Shown piece after piece: positions 1 to 5,271 of a DNA stretch of 11,687 bases. The DNA lies in contig WLNV01000030.1 in the NCBI GenBank assembly GCA_009699615.1, forward strand, positions 1 through 11,687, read 5' to 3'. The position numbers were made by a program, and so were the translations under genes. The first letter of the stretch is position 1. Every line of letters starts with the position of its first letter. Source of the stretch: Actinomycetota bacterium (GTDB lineage Bacteria; Actinomycetota; Thermoleophilia; Solirubrobacterales; Solirubrobacteraceae). The notes under the pieces are model-generated. The model searched no databases and was not told where the DNA came from. It was given only the letters and a program-made list of their open reading frames with translations.

Positions 1-240
1 GAGGCCGTCAACGCGAAGCGGCGAGCTCGCGGCGCCAGCGAGATAACGCATGCCGAGTTGAAGGCCGAGATCGATCGGGAGCTGGCTGGCATCCATGAGA
101 ATCCCGAGTTGGAGCAAGAGGACCTTGCTCAGCTGCTCGAGGCGCGCAACTCTCGCCGTCGCGCGCGGGGCGAGCCGGAGCAGACGCTCGCGGAGTTCGA
201 GAGCTCGCTGCTCGCAGGCCCAGATCAGGGGCCGGCGTGA
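1..240 (+). CDS. C-terminal end of an unrecognised protein with a duplicated Arg-rich motif (5' partial)
   Basis: The frame is open from the first base of the window to the TGA at 238-240, so the true start probably lies upstream. An internal TTG at 58 is possible but would cut through the repeat described here. The 79 visible residues hold two copies of a roughly 21-residue motif, about 46 residues apart. The first begins EAVNAKRRARG (residues 1-11) and the second EARNSRRRARG (residues 47-57). Each continues into a Thr-x-Ala-Glu stretch, and about 12 of 21 positions are identical. The rest is rich in Glu, Leu, Ala and Arg and is probably helical, with no membrane segment, signal or cysteine. 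I do not recognise the family and propose no function. The stop overlaps the next gene's GTG (GTGA), so the two are very likely cotranscribed and translationally coupled. Confidence 0.65.
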   Translation, partial: EAVNAKRRARGASEITHAELKAEIDRELAGIHENPELEQEDLAQLLEARNSRRRARGEPEQTLAEFESSLLAGPDQGPA

Positions 241-746
241 GGGCGCTGATAGTCGGCGGCGGCTGTCGCGGGCTCGACCTGGCGCGCGAGCTCGTCGCCG
301 AGGGGCACGCTGCGCGCTGCGTCACGCGGACCGAGGATGGTCGCGCGGCGATTGAAGCCGCCGGGGGAGAGTGCTGGATCGGGACGCCGGACGTGATCGG
401 CACGCTCCGCTACGCGCTCGAAAATGTGACGCTGCTCTTCTGGCTACTTGGAACTGCAAGCGGTGATGAGGAGAAGGTCGCCGCGCTGCATGGATCGAGG
501 CTGAGGATGATGCTCGAGAAGACGACCGACACGACTGTGCGTGGCGTGATCTACGAGGCAGCCGGGCCGGTCGGCGAGCCGTTGCTGGAGAACGGCATCG
601 CTGAGATGGAACTAGCCCGTGAGAAGAACGCGATCCCGTTCGCGCTGCTCCACTGCGACCCTCTTGGCGCCCGTGATGCCTGGCTCGCGGAGGCCCAGCA
701 GGCAATCGCTGGACTGCTCGCAGGGCCGCGCAGAACATCGAAATAA
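237..746 (+). CDS. NAD(P)-binding Rossmann-fold protein, epimerase/dehydrogenase-like
   Basis: This 169-residue protein starts at GTG 237, inside the stop of the upstream gene (GTGA), a typical translational coupling junction. The N-terminus MRALIVGGGCRGLDLARELV is a beta strand followed by a Gly-rich dinucleotide loop (G7-G8-G9-C10-R11-G12) and helix. This is the pattern of atypical short-chain dehydrogenases and NAD-dependent epimerase-like proteins. A second strand ends in VTRTED (about residues 29-34), where the cofactor ribose or phosphate would be read. The Arg after VT would be compatible with NADP, which is inference. At 169 residues it is too short for a full epimerase (about 300) and shows no Tyr-x3-Lys catalytic pair, so it may be a sensor-like or NmrA-like protein rather than an enzyme. 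Substrate unknown. It ends 61 bases before the peroxiredoxin, which has its own promoter. Confidence 0.75.
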   Translation: MRALIVGGGCRGLDLARELVAEGHAARCVTRTEDGRAAIEAAGGECWIGTPDVIGTLRYALENVTLLFWLLGTASGDEEKVAALHGSRLRMMLEKTTDTTVRGVIYEAAGPVGEPLLENGIAEMELAREKNAIPFALLHCDPLGARDAWLAEAQQAIAGLLAGPRRTSK

Positions 747-766
747 CATAATCGCGATCAGGTTTG

Positions 767-772
767 TATAGT
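767..772 (+). promoter_or_regulatory. Candidate -10 element (TATAGT) of the peroxiredoxin gene
   Basis: The bases between 740 and 782 form a conspicuous AT-rich patch in otherwise GC-rich DNA. TATAGT at 767-772 fits the TANNNT -10 pattern. No good -35 is present at 17 bases spacing (TAACAT at 744-749 is weak). Transcription would start near 780 and give a leader of about 28 bases carrying the SD. TATAG at 767-771 and CTCTA at 776-780 form an imperfect dyad that could bind a regulator, but I cannot assign one. Confidence 0.4.
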
Positions 773-807
773 TTGCTCTAGAACACCGACTCCAAGGAGA
801 CAGACGC

Positions 808-1479
808 ATGCCGACGATTGGCGATACAGCACCAGATTTCGACGTTGAAACAACGGAAGGGAAGATCAACTTCCACGACTGGATCGGCGACTCATGGGCC
901 GTCCTCTTCTCGCACCCGCGCGACTTCACGCCCGTCTGCACGACCGAGCTCGGCTACATGGCTTCGATCAAGCCGGAGTTCGACAAGCGCGGCGTCAAGA
1001 TCATCGGCCTCTCGGTCGATCCGCTCGACAACCACGAGAAGTGGGCCTCCGACATCGCTGAGACTCAAGGCACGGCGCCGAACTTCCCGATGATCGCCGA
1101 CACCGACTTCAACGTCTCAAAGCTCTACGGGATGCTCCCGGCCGATGTTGAGGGTGACCCGACCGAGCGCACCCCGGCTGAGAACGGCACGCTCCGCAAC
1201 GTCTTCGTGATCGGGCCCGACAAGAAGATCAAGCTCGTACTGATCTACCCGATGACGACCGGCCGCAACTTCGACGAGGTGTTGCGCGTGATCGACTCGC
1301 TTCAGCTGACCGCCAAGTACGCCGTCGCAACGCCGGCTCAGTGGCAGCCGGGCGAGGACGTGATTATCGCCGGCTCCGTTACGAACGGGCAGGCGGCCGA
1401 GAAGTACCCCGACGGCTGGGAAGAGCCACGTCCGTACATCCGCATCGTTCAGGACCCAAGCGGCGTGAAGGTCAGCTAA
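808..1479 (+). CDS. 1-Cys peroxiredoxin (Prx6-type, AhpC/TSA family)
   Basis: This cytosolic thiol peroxidase is expected to reduce hydrogen peroxide and organic hydroperoxides through a sulfenic acid on its peroxidatic cysteine. The 223-residue length matches the Prx6 class. The thioredoxin-fold domain contains the active-site segment SHPRDFTPVCTTELG with Cys44 and the conserved Thr41 and Pro42. The catalytic Arg is probably within TERTPAENGTLRNVF. The long C-terminal extension after about residue 165, with YPMTTGRNFDEVLRVIDSLQ just before it, is typical of Prx6. Cys44 is the only cysteine I find, so there is no resolving cysteine and reduction must use an external thiol. The start is ATG 808, with a clear SD (AAGGAG, 794-799) eight bases upstream. 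The stop overlaps the last codons of the convergent NUDIX gene by eight bases. Confidence 0.96.
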   Translation: MPTIGDTAPDFDVETTEGKINFHDWIGDSWAVLFSHPRDFTPVCTTELGYMASIKPEFDKRGVKIIGLSVDPLDNHEKWASDIAETQGTAPNFPMIADTDFNVSKLYGMLPADVEGDPTERTPAENGTLRNVFVIGPDKKIKLVLIYPMTTGRNFDEVLRVIDSLQLTAKYAVATPAQWQPGEDVIIAGSVTNGQAAEKYPDGWEEPRPYIRIVQDPSGVKVS

Positions 1480-2071
1480 GTCCCGCGGCTTCGAGGCGGG
1501 CGAATAGGTCGCCGAGGATTCTCGCGGTCGCACCCCAGACGAGCTGATCGTCAACCAGATAGGTATCGGTCGTGAAGCCGATCCCGCGGCGCTTGATGCG
1601 GCGCCTGCCGTAACCGGTGAGCAGCTGCGCGACGTCGAACTCATGGACTGCCGCGACCTCGCGCTGCGAGCGCACCCACTCCTGACCGGGATCGATCAAT
1701 CCGACGAAGGGGTGGACGGCGTACCCAGTCGCGATTGTCGGCGTCGGCGGCAGCGCGCCAAGCAGCTCTACGGACGGGGGTGCGAGACCTATCTCCTCGT
1801 GGGCTTCGCGCAGAGCCGTTGAACTGAGGTCCACGTCGTCATCGTCGAAGCGGCCGCCAGGGAACGAGAGCTCGCCAGCGTGGCGGCGCAGATTGTCGCC
1901 TCGTCGCGTCATGACGATCGAGAGTGACCCTGCGTCGCTGGCAAAGAGTGGAACCAGCACGCCAGCCTTCTTGCGGCCACGAACAGGCAGCGCTGCCGCC
2001 TCCTCGGCGCTCAGCAGCTCGGGGGCGAGCGCGCCCGCCAGCTCAGTTCGTGAGAGCGATGCGCTCGACAC
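1472..2071 (-). CDS. NUDIX hydrolase, CoA pyrophosphatase type (NudL/UPF0035-like)
   Basis: The likely reaction is cleavage of CoA, or oxidised or acyl-CoA, to 4'-phosphopantetheine (or its acyl form) plus 3',5'-ADP. The protein is 199 residues. It carries the UPF0035 signature typical of CoA-cleaving NUDIX enzymes (TRRGDNLRRHAGELSFPGG, residues 55-73), followed directly by the NUDIX box with GGR at 72-74 and REAHEEIGL at 88-96, which supplies the metal-binding glutamates. A Glu-to-Asp/Val drift early in the box is also seen in E. coli NudL, so the protein should be active. The start is GTG at 2071-2069, inside the end of the OsmC-like gene (29-base overlap). I see no plausible later start before the domain. 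This is the last gene of a three-gene - strand operon and runs into the peroxiredoxin with overlapping 3' ends. Substrate preference is inferred from family motifs. Confidence 0.88.
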   Translation of the reverse strand: MSSASLSRTELAGALAPELLSAEEAAALPVRGRKKAGVLVPLFASDAGSLSIVMTRRGDNLRRHAGELSFPGGRFDDDDVDLSSTALREAHEEIGLAPPSVELLGALPPTPTIATGYAVHPFVGLIDPGQEWVRSQREVAAVHEFDVAQLLTGYGRRRIKRRGIGFTTDTYLVDDQLVWGATARILGDLFARLEAAGLS

Positions 2072-2447
2072 GCTCGTCGAACATCACTTCGCCGTCGAGT
2101 GTCCTGTGGACAGGGCACTTCGCTGCGATTACCGAGAGCCGCTCGACCTGTTCGTCGCTGAGCTCGCTGGGGACGCGCAGGACAACTTCGAACTTCGTTG
2201 GCGTGCCGCGTTCGGCGGTCGCGTAATCGACCTCGACCTCCAGCTTCCCTACGTCCCAGCCTTTGCGCTCCGCGTACATCTCGACCGTCACTGCGACGCA
2301 GCTTGCGAGGCTGGCGGCCAGTAGTTCGAGTGGGGTCGGCCCCGCGTTGGCGCCGCCAAGCTCCGCGTCTTCGTCAACGGTCAGCTCGTGGTCGCGGATC
2401 GAGATGCTGTGTTGGCGGCCATCCCTGCGTGTCGCGATCGCTTTCAT
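2043..2447 (-). CDS. OsmC/Ohr-superfamily protein (probable thiol peroxidase)
   Basis: OsmC-family proteins are homodimeric, cytosolic, cysteine-based hydroperoxide reductases, and this 134-residue protein has the usual length. Both reactive cysteines are present: Cys50 in LLAASLASCVAVTVEMYAE, on the long central helix, and Cys111 in KCPVHRTL. Glu41 in GPTPLELL is the usual partner residue. An N-terminal beta layer (GRQHSISIRDHELTVDED) precedes them. It reads as the general OsmC/YhfA clade rather than true Ohr, but the two cannot be separated reliably by eye. The start is ATG at 2447-2445, eleven bases after the stop of the DUF1015 gene and with no convincing SD, so it is probably translated from the polycistronic message by coupling. 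Its 3' end overlaps the NUDIX gene by 29 bases. Confidence 0.92.
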   Translation of the reverse strand: MKAIATRRDGRQHSISIRDHELTVDEDAELGGANAGPTPLELLAASLASCVAVTVEMYAERKGWDVGKLEVEVDYATAERGTPTKFEVVLRVPSELSDEQVERLSVIAAKCPVHRTLDGEVMFDERVERIALTN

Positions 2448-2458
2448 TACTAAACAGA

Positions 2459-3739
2459 CTAGGACAGCGGGTTGAAGAGCAGCCCCGTCGGCACCTTCGG
2501 CGTGAAGAAGGTCGACTTTGGAGGCATATTGACGCCGGCTGCTGCGATCTCTTGGATCTGCTCGATCGGCGCCCCGGAGAGAAAGAACGCTGCGTCGTAT
2601 TCGCCGCTGTCGAGCAGCGCCAGGGCCTCTTCGTCGTTGCGCGAGTAACCGAGACCATTGAAGTGCGAAATGTCGTCTTCGCTTAGAGCCAACGGCCCTT
2701 TCAGAATCAGCGCCTCGAGCACTGCGGCATCGAGCTTGCGATAGGGCGGCGGGAAGTCGGCGAGCGCTTCGTCGGCGATCGACTGATCACGAAGCACCAG
2801 TCGCAGCGGCCGCTTGTGGCGCGAGTCGAGGTATCCGAATTGCAGTCGGCCATCGGCTGAGAGGCCGTTCGGCGGCAGCTCGTCGGTCGAGCTGAGCTCG
2901 GTGATCTCAAAGCACGCCTCAATTGTTTCGCGCAGAGCGTTGGCGCGCTCAGGGTCGTCGGCCAAGCCACTGACCAGGCGATGGGTTGGGAAGACGCTGA
3001 GGCCCGGATCTTCGAGCGCGACCAGGTCCATCATTACGAAGCGGTGAGGGCCATCGCCGCCGATCTCGTCGGCGTAGATGCGGGCGGTCTCGTAGCGGTG
3101 GTGGCCGTCGGCGATAAGTAGTTCGGCTGGGTCGAGCGCCGCGCTAAGTGCGGCTTGGGCATCGAGGTCGCTGACTCGCCAGAGTCGGTTGATCGTGCCG
3201 TCCTCGTCGATCTGTTCGCCGTACGGTCCGCTTTCTGTCTCTGCGGCGATCGTTGCGCGGGCGCCGCCGGTCGCGTCGGAGTAGAGCGCGAAGATCGGTG
3301 ACAGGTTGGTCTTGGTTGCGCGGGTCAGGCGGAGCCGGTCTTCTTTCGGGCCGGGATGGGTTCGCTCATGAGGACGAATTTTCCCGGCTCCGTATTCCTC
3401 GATCTTCACCGCGGCGAGGAAACCGGAACGCGTGCGGCGGTTGCCGTCGGGCGCGAGGTAGTCCTGAGTCAAGATCCAGAACGACGGTTCTTCGTCTCTC
3501 ACGAGCGCGCCAGCTTGCTGCCACTCGGCAAGCAGTGTGGCCGCGTGCTCGTACGGATCTCCTCCTGCGGTGGCCGGCTCAGGTAGGTCGATGCCAACGA
3601 CATTGAACGGCGAGCGCGCAGCCAACTCGGCCCGCTGGGCCGGGTCGATTACGTCGTACGGAGGGGAGAGAACGGCCTCTAAACCACCAACTCGATCGAG
3701 GTCGTAGCGCAGCGAATTGAGTGGGCGGACGTCGGCCAT
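2459..3739 (-). CDS. DUF1015 family protein (COG4198; ParB/Srx-like, possible serine kinase)
   Basis: This 426-residue protein matches DUF1015 over its full length. The motifs I see are SPPYDVI (25-31), NVVGIDLPEP (46-55), KIRPHERTHPGPKEDRL (about 120-136) and IADGHHRYETAR (209-220). The last resembles the G-x-H/R-R nucleotide-binding motif of ParB/sulfiredoxin-fold proteins, and ends as in full-length members (LFNPLS). I recall reports of free L-serine kinase activity for related ParB/Srx-fold proteins and some DUF1015 members. I did not verify this, so the function stays provisional. No serine biosynthesis gene is visible nearby. The start is ATG at 3739-3737 with no SD. A TANNNT -10 lies six bases upstream, suggesting a leaderless transcript and the promoter of the DUF1015-OsmC-NUDIX operon. 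The gene is divergent from tRNA-Pro. Confidence 0.92.
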   Translation of the reverse strand: MADVRPLNSLRYDLDRVGGLEAVLSPPYDVIDPAQRAELAARSPFNVVGIDLPEPATAGGDPYEHAATLLAEWQQAGALVRDEEPSFWILTQDYLAPDGNRRTRSGFLAAVKIEEYGAGKIRPHERTHPGPKEDRLRLTRATKTNLSPIFALYSDATGGARATIAAETESGPYGEQIDEDGTINRLWRVSDLDAQAALSAALDPAELLIADGHHRYETARIYADEIGGDGPHRFVMMDLVALEDPGLSVFPTHRLVSGLADDPERANALRETIEACFEITELSSTDELPPNGLSADGRLQFGYLDSRHKRPLRLVLRDQSIADEALADFPPPYRKLDAAVLEALILKGPLALSEDDISHFNGLGYSRNDEEALALLDSGEYDAAFFLSGAPIEQIQEIAAAGVNMPPKSTFFTPKVPTGLLFNPLS

Positions 3740-3745
3740 ACCCGC

Positions 3746-3751
3746 ACGCTA
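3746..3751 (-). promoter_or_regulatory. Candidate -10 (TAGCGT) for the DUF1015 operon, leaderless geometry
   Basis: On the - strand TAGCGT lies six bases before the ATG at 3739. Transcription would start at or within a base or two of the start codon. No SD is present in the short gap, which agrees with leaderless translation. No clear -35 is recognisable. Confidence 0.4.
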
Positions 3752-3775
3752 GAACATGCCGGCCCCAAACAGCCC

Positions 3776-3781
3776 TACCAT
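3776..3781 (+). promoter_or_regulatory. Candidate -10 (TACCAT) for tRNA-Pro
   Basis: TACCAT fits TANNNT and ends eleven bases before the first base of the tRNA. Transcription would start about four bases upstream of the mature 5' end. The same eleven-base spacing recurs at tRNA-His, which strengthens both calls. Confidence 0.45.
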
Positions 3782-3792
3782 CTGGAACTCAT

Positions 3793-3866
<74 letters not shown>

Positions 3867-3881
3867 TTAGAAGGGTCGGAT

Positions 3882-4763
3882 TTAGGTGTTGGCGGCGAGC
3901 GGGGCTGGGTCGCCGTTGCGCCGAGCCATCAGCCAAGCGAACGATCCGCCGGTGACCCACATGAAGAGCCCGTAGACAGCGGCCGGGATTGTCATCTCAG
4001 GGTCGAGCGAGGCGCCGACGGCGATTGCCAGAGTCGCATTATGCAGGCCAAGCTCGAGCGCGATGGCAGTCGAGCTGCGGTCGTTTAGGCGGGCCGCGCG
4101 GGCGATCATGAAGCTGATTCCCATCGCACAGACGTTGAGCGCGATCACCGCCAGCAGCACGTCACCCAAGTATCCGCTGACGCGGCTCCATTCGCTGCCC
4201 ACGGCGGCTGCCACGATCAGCACGAAGATCGCCAATGAGACCACCCTGAAGCGGTGGTAGTTCTTTTCAGTCCATTGCGGCGCGCGCTGCTTGATCGTCA
4301 TTCCGGCGATCAGTGGAACTAGCGTGATCGCCAGCACGCGAATCGCGATCGGAACAATCTCAACGTCGTTGTCGACGCCGCTTAGGTCAAACCAGGCCGA
4401 GCTGATCGAGAGGTAGAGCGGGACGGTCACCACGGCGAGCGCGCTTGAGATGCCGGTGAGCGTTACCGAGAGCGCCGTCTCGCCGCGCGCCAAGTGAGTT
4501 AAGAGGTTGGCCATCGTTCCTCCGGGCGCGGCGCCAAGCAGCACTAGGCCAACGGCGAGCACGGGCGGCAGGTTGAAGACAGTGGCAATCGCTAGAGCCA
4601 GCAGCGGGGCGACTATCAGCAGGTTGAGCATCCCAACGACGACCCCGCGCGGCGCCGTCAGCACAAGGCGGAAATCATCCTTGATCAGGCCCATCCCGAG
4701 CGAGAACATGATGAAGACAAGGCCAAGCGGTAGCGCGACCAATGTGATTGGGTTCCCCTCCAT
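3882..4763 (-). CDS. Bile acid:sodium symporter (SBF/BASS) family transporter
   Basis: An integral membrane protein of 293 residues, very hydrophobic, with about nine to ten predicted transmembrane segments. The family uses the Na+ gradient to import organic anions, but bacterial members take many substrates (pantoate-like acids, sulfonates, steroids), so the substrate is unknown. Family hallmarks are present: GAAPGGTMANLLTHLARG (77-94), the crossover loop lining the Na+ and substrate sites, and ELGLHNATLA (237-246), matching the usual E-x-G-x-Q-N-A-x-L-A with His in place of Gln. I chose ATG 4763 because the family begins just before the first helix and a TANNNT -10 sits nine bases upstream. 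A GTG at 4790 would add nine residues. It lies alone between tRNA genes on the opposite strand. No terminator is visible in the 15-base gap to tRNA-Pro. Confidence 0.9.
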   Translation of the reverse strand: MEGNPITLVALPLGLVFIMFSLGMGLIKDDFRLVLTAPRGVVVGMLNLLIVAPLLALAIATVFNLPPVLAVGLVLLGAAPGGTMANLLTHLARGETALSVTLTGISSALAVVTVPLYLSISSAWFDLSGVDNDVEIVPIAIRVLAITLVPLIAGMTIKQRAPQWTEKNYHRFRVVSLAIFVLIVAAAVGSEWSRVSGYLGDVLLAVIALNVCAMGISFMIARAARLNDRSSTAIALELGLHNATLAIAVGASLDPEMTIPAAVYGLFMWVTGGSFAWLMARRNGDPAPLAANT

Positions 4764-4772
4764 CTGTAGGCA

Positions 4773-4778
4773 AGAGTA
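4773..4778 (-). promoter_or_regulatory. Candidate -10 (TACTCT) for the symporter gene
   Basis: On the - strand TACTCT lies nine bases before the ATG at 4763, leaving room for a leader of only a base or two. No SD is visible. If this is the real promoter, the GTG at 4790 lies upstream of the transcript and cannot be the start. Confidence 0.35.
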
Positions 4779-4803
4779 ATCGCGCTGCACCCGCCGCGCC
4801 CGA

Positions 4804-4809
4804 TACCGT
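4804..4809 (+). promoter_or_regulatory. Candidate -10 (TACCGT) for tRNA-Arg
   Basis: TACCGT fits TANNNT but ends 31 bases before the tRNA, so the primary transcript would carry a leader of about 24 bases that contains the hairpin at 4819-4837. No strong -35 is visible. Confidence 0.3.
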
Positions 4810-4818
4810 TGTGCGAGC

Positions 4819-4837
4819 GGTCGGCGGCGAGCCGACC
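4819..4837 (+). other. Perfect 7-bp GC hairpin in the tRNA-Arg leader
   Basis: GGTCGGC (4819-4825) and GCCGACC (4831-4837) are exact reverse complements around the five-base loop GGCGA. The hairpin ends three bases before the tRNA acceptor stem. It could be a pre-tRNA leader structure that helps or orients RNase P cleavage, or a boundary element. No U-tract follows, so a classical terminator is unlikely. Confidence 0.5.
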
Positions 4838-4840
4838 CAA

Positions 4841-4915
4841 GCCCCCGTAGCTCAGTTGGATTAGAGCGGCCGGCTTCTACCCGGCAGGTCCCAGGTTCGA
4901 GTCCTGGCGGGGGCG
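4841..4915 (+). tRNA. tRNA-Arg (anticodon UCU)
   Basis: A 75-base cloverleaf. The acceptor stem GCCCCCG pairs with CGGGGGC and has discriminator G at 4915. The D arm includes AGCTCAGTTGGATTAGAGC. The anticodon stem is GCCGG/CCGGC with loop CTTCTAC, giving UCU, which reads AGA (and AGG by wobble). The T arm is CCAGG-TTCGAGT-CCTGG. CCA is not encoded (TCG follows). AGA and AGG are rare in this GC-rich coding DNA, so this is a minor-codon tRNA. Confidence 0.96.
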
Positions 4916-4951
4916 TCGCCTGCGAGCGGACTGCAGCGCCCGCGCAAGCCG

Positions 4952-4957
4952 TACACT
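4952..4957 (+). promoter_or_regulatory. Candidate -10 (TACACT) for tRNA-His
   Basis: TACACT ends eleven bases before G4969, the G(-1) position of tRNA-His. This is the same distance as at tRNA-Pro. It lies in the 54-base gap after tRNA-Arg, so tRNA-His can be transcribed independently, though read-through from tRNA-Arg is also possible. Confidence 0.45.
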
Positions 4958-4969
4958 GCCCCCTGCACG

Positions 4970-5042
4970 GTGGGTGTAGCTCAGTTGGTAGAGCTCCTGG
5001 TTGTGGTCCAGGCGGTCGCGGGTTCGAGTCCCGTCACTCACC
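4970..5042 (+). tRNA. tRNA-His (anticodon GUG)
   Basis: A cloverleaf with acceptor stem GTGGGTG/CACTCAC (one G-U pair). The anticodon stem is CCTGG/CCAGG with loop TTGTGGT, giving GUG, and the T arm is CGGGT-TCGAGTC-type. Discriminator C73 is 5042 and the base before position 1 is G (4969). That provides the genome-encoded G(-1):C73 pair that bacterial histidyl-tRNA synthetase needs, so the mature tRNA should begin at 4969. CCA is not encoded (TTC follows). Confidence 0.96.
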
Positions 5043-5044
5043 TT

Positions 5045-5089
5045 CCGCTGGCGACGCCTTCTCCGCCACATAGCCCGGAAGGCCAGCGG
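5045..5089 (+). terminator. Hairpin just downstream of tRNA-His, possible U-less terminator
   Basis: CCGCTGGC (5045-5052) and GCCAGCGG (5082-5089) are exact reverse complements. Inside them GCCTTC (5056-5061) pairs with GAAGGC (5078-5083), giving an alternative or stacked extension around a 16-base loop. It begins three bases after the tRNA end. No run of T follows, so it would have to act as a U-less structure or as a 3' processing signal. Confidence 0.35.
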
Positions 5090-5258
5090 GATTGGGCAAT
5101 TCGCCTACTCGCTGCGCTTAATCCGGTTGCGCGCCAGCGTAGAGAGCAGTACCGCCCAGTCCCCGATAGCGGAGAGCAGGTGGCCGACGGGGCCGGTTAC
5201 GACCCAAGTTTCGATCCTGCGCGGCAGGGGCTGACGGTTGTTGGCCACGCCCTGACGC

Positions 5259-5264
5259 TATCGT
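5259..5264 (+). promoter_or_regulatory. Candidate -10 (TATCGT) for tig, leaderless geometry
   Basis: TATCGT ends seven bases before ATG 5272, so transcription would begin at about the first base of the start codon. No SD is present. A weak -35-like GGTTGT lies 17 bases upstream (5236-5241), overlapping TTGTTG at 5238-5243. The intervening GTG at 5263 lies inside the -10 and is not a sensible start. Confidence 0.45.
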
Positions 5265-5271
5265 GCCGCCG

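Larger units (their letters stand above)
5043..5271. other. 229-base non-coding spacer between tRNA-His and tig
   Basis: I see no credible gene here on either strand. The open frames crossing it are tRNA-derived shadows. It holds the hairpin at 5045-5089, a smaller hairpin at 5216-5228 (CCTGC, loop GCG, GCAGG) and the candidate tig promoter near its end. Confidence 0.6.

Noticed and set aside
3253..3606. 117-codon + strand frame rich in Arg and Gly
   Set aside because: It is antisense to the DUF1015 gene, has Arg/Gly-rich shadow composition and no independent support.
4877..5071. Small - strand frame reading GTRTRDRLDHNQELYQLSYTH
   Set aside because: This is the reverse translation of the tRNA-His and tRNA-Arg genes, a familiar false protein in databases.
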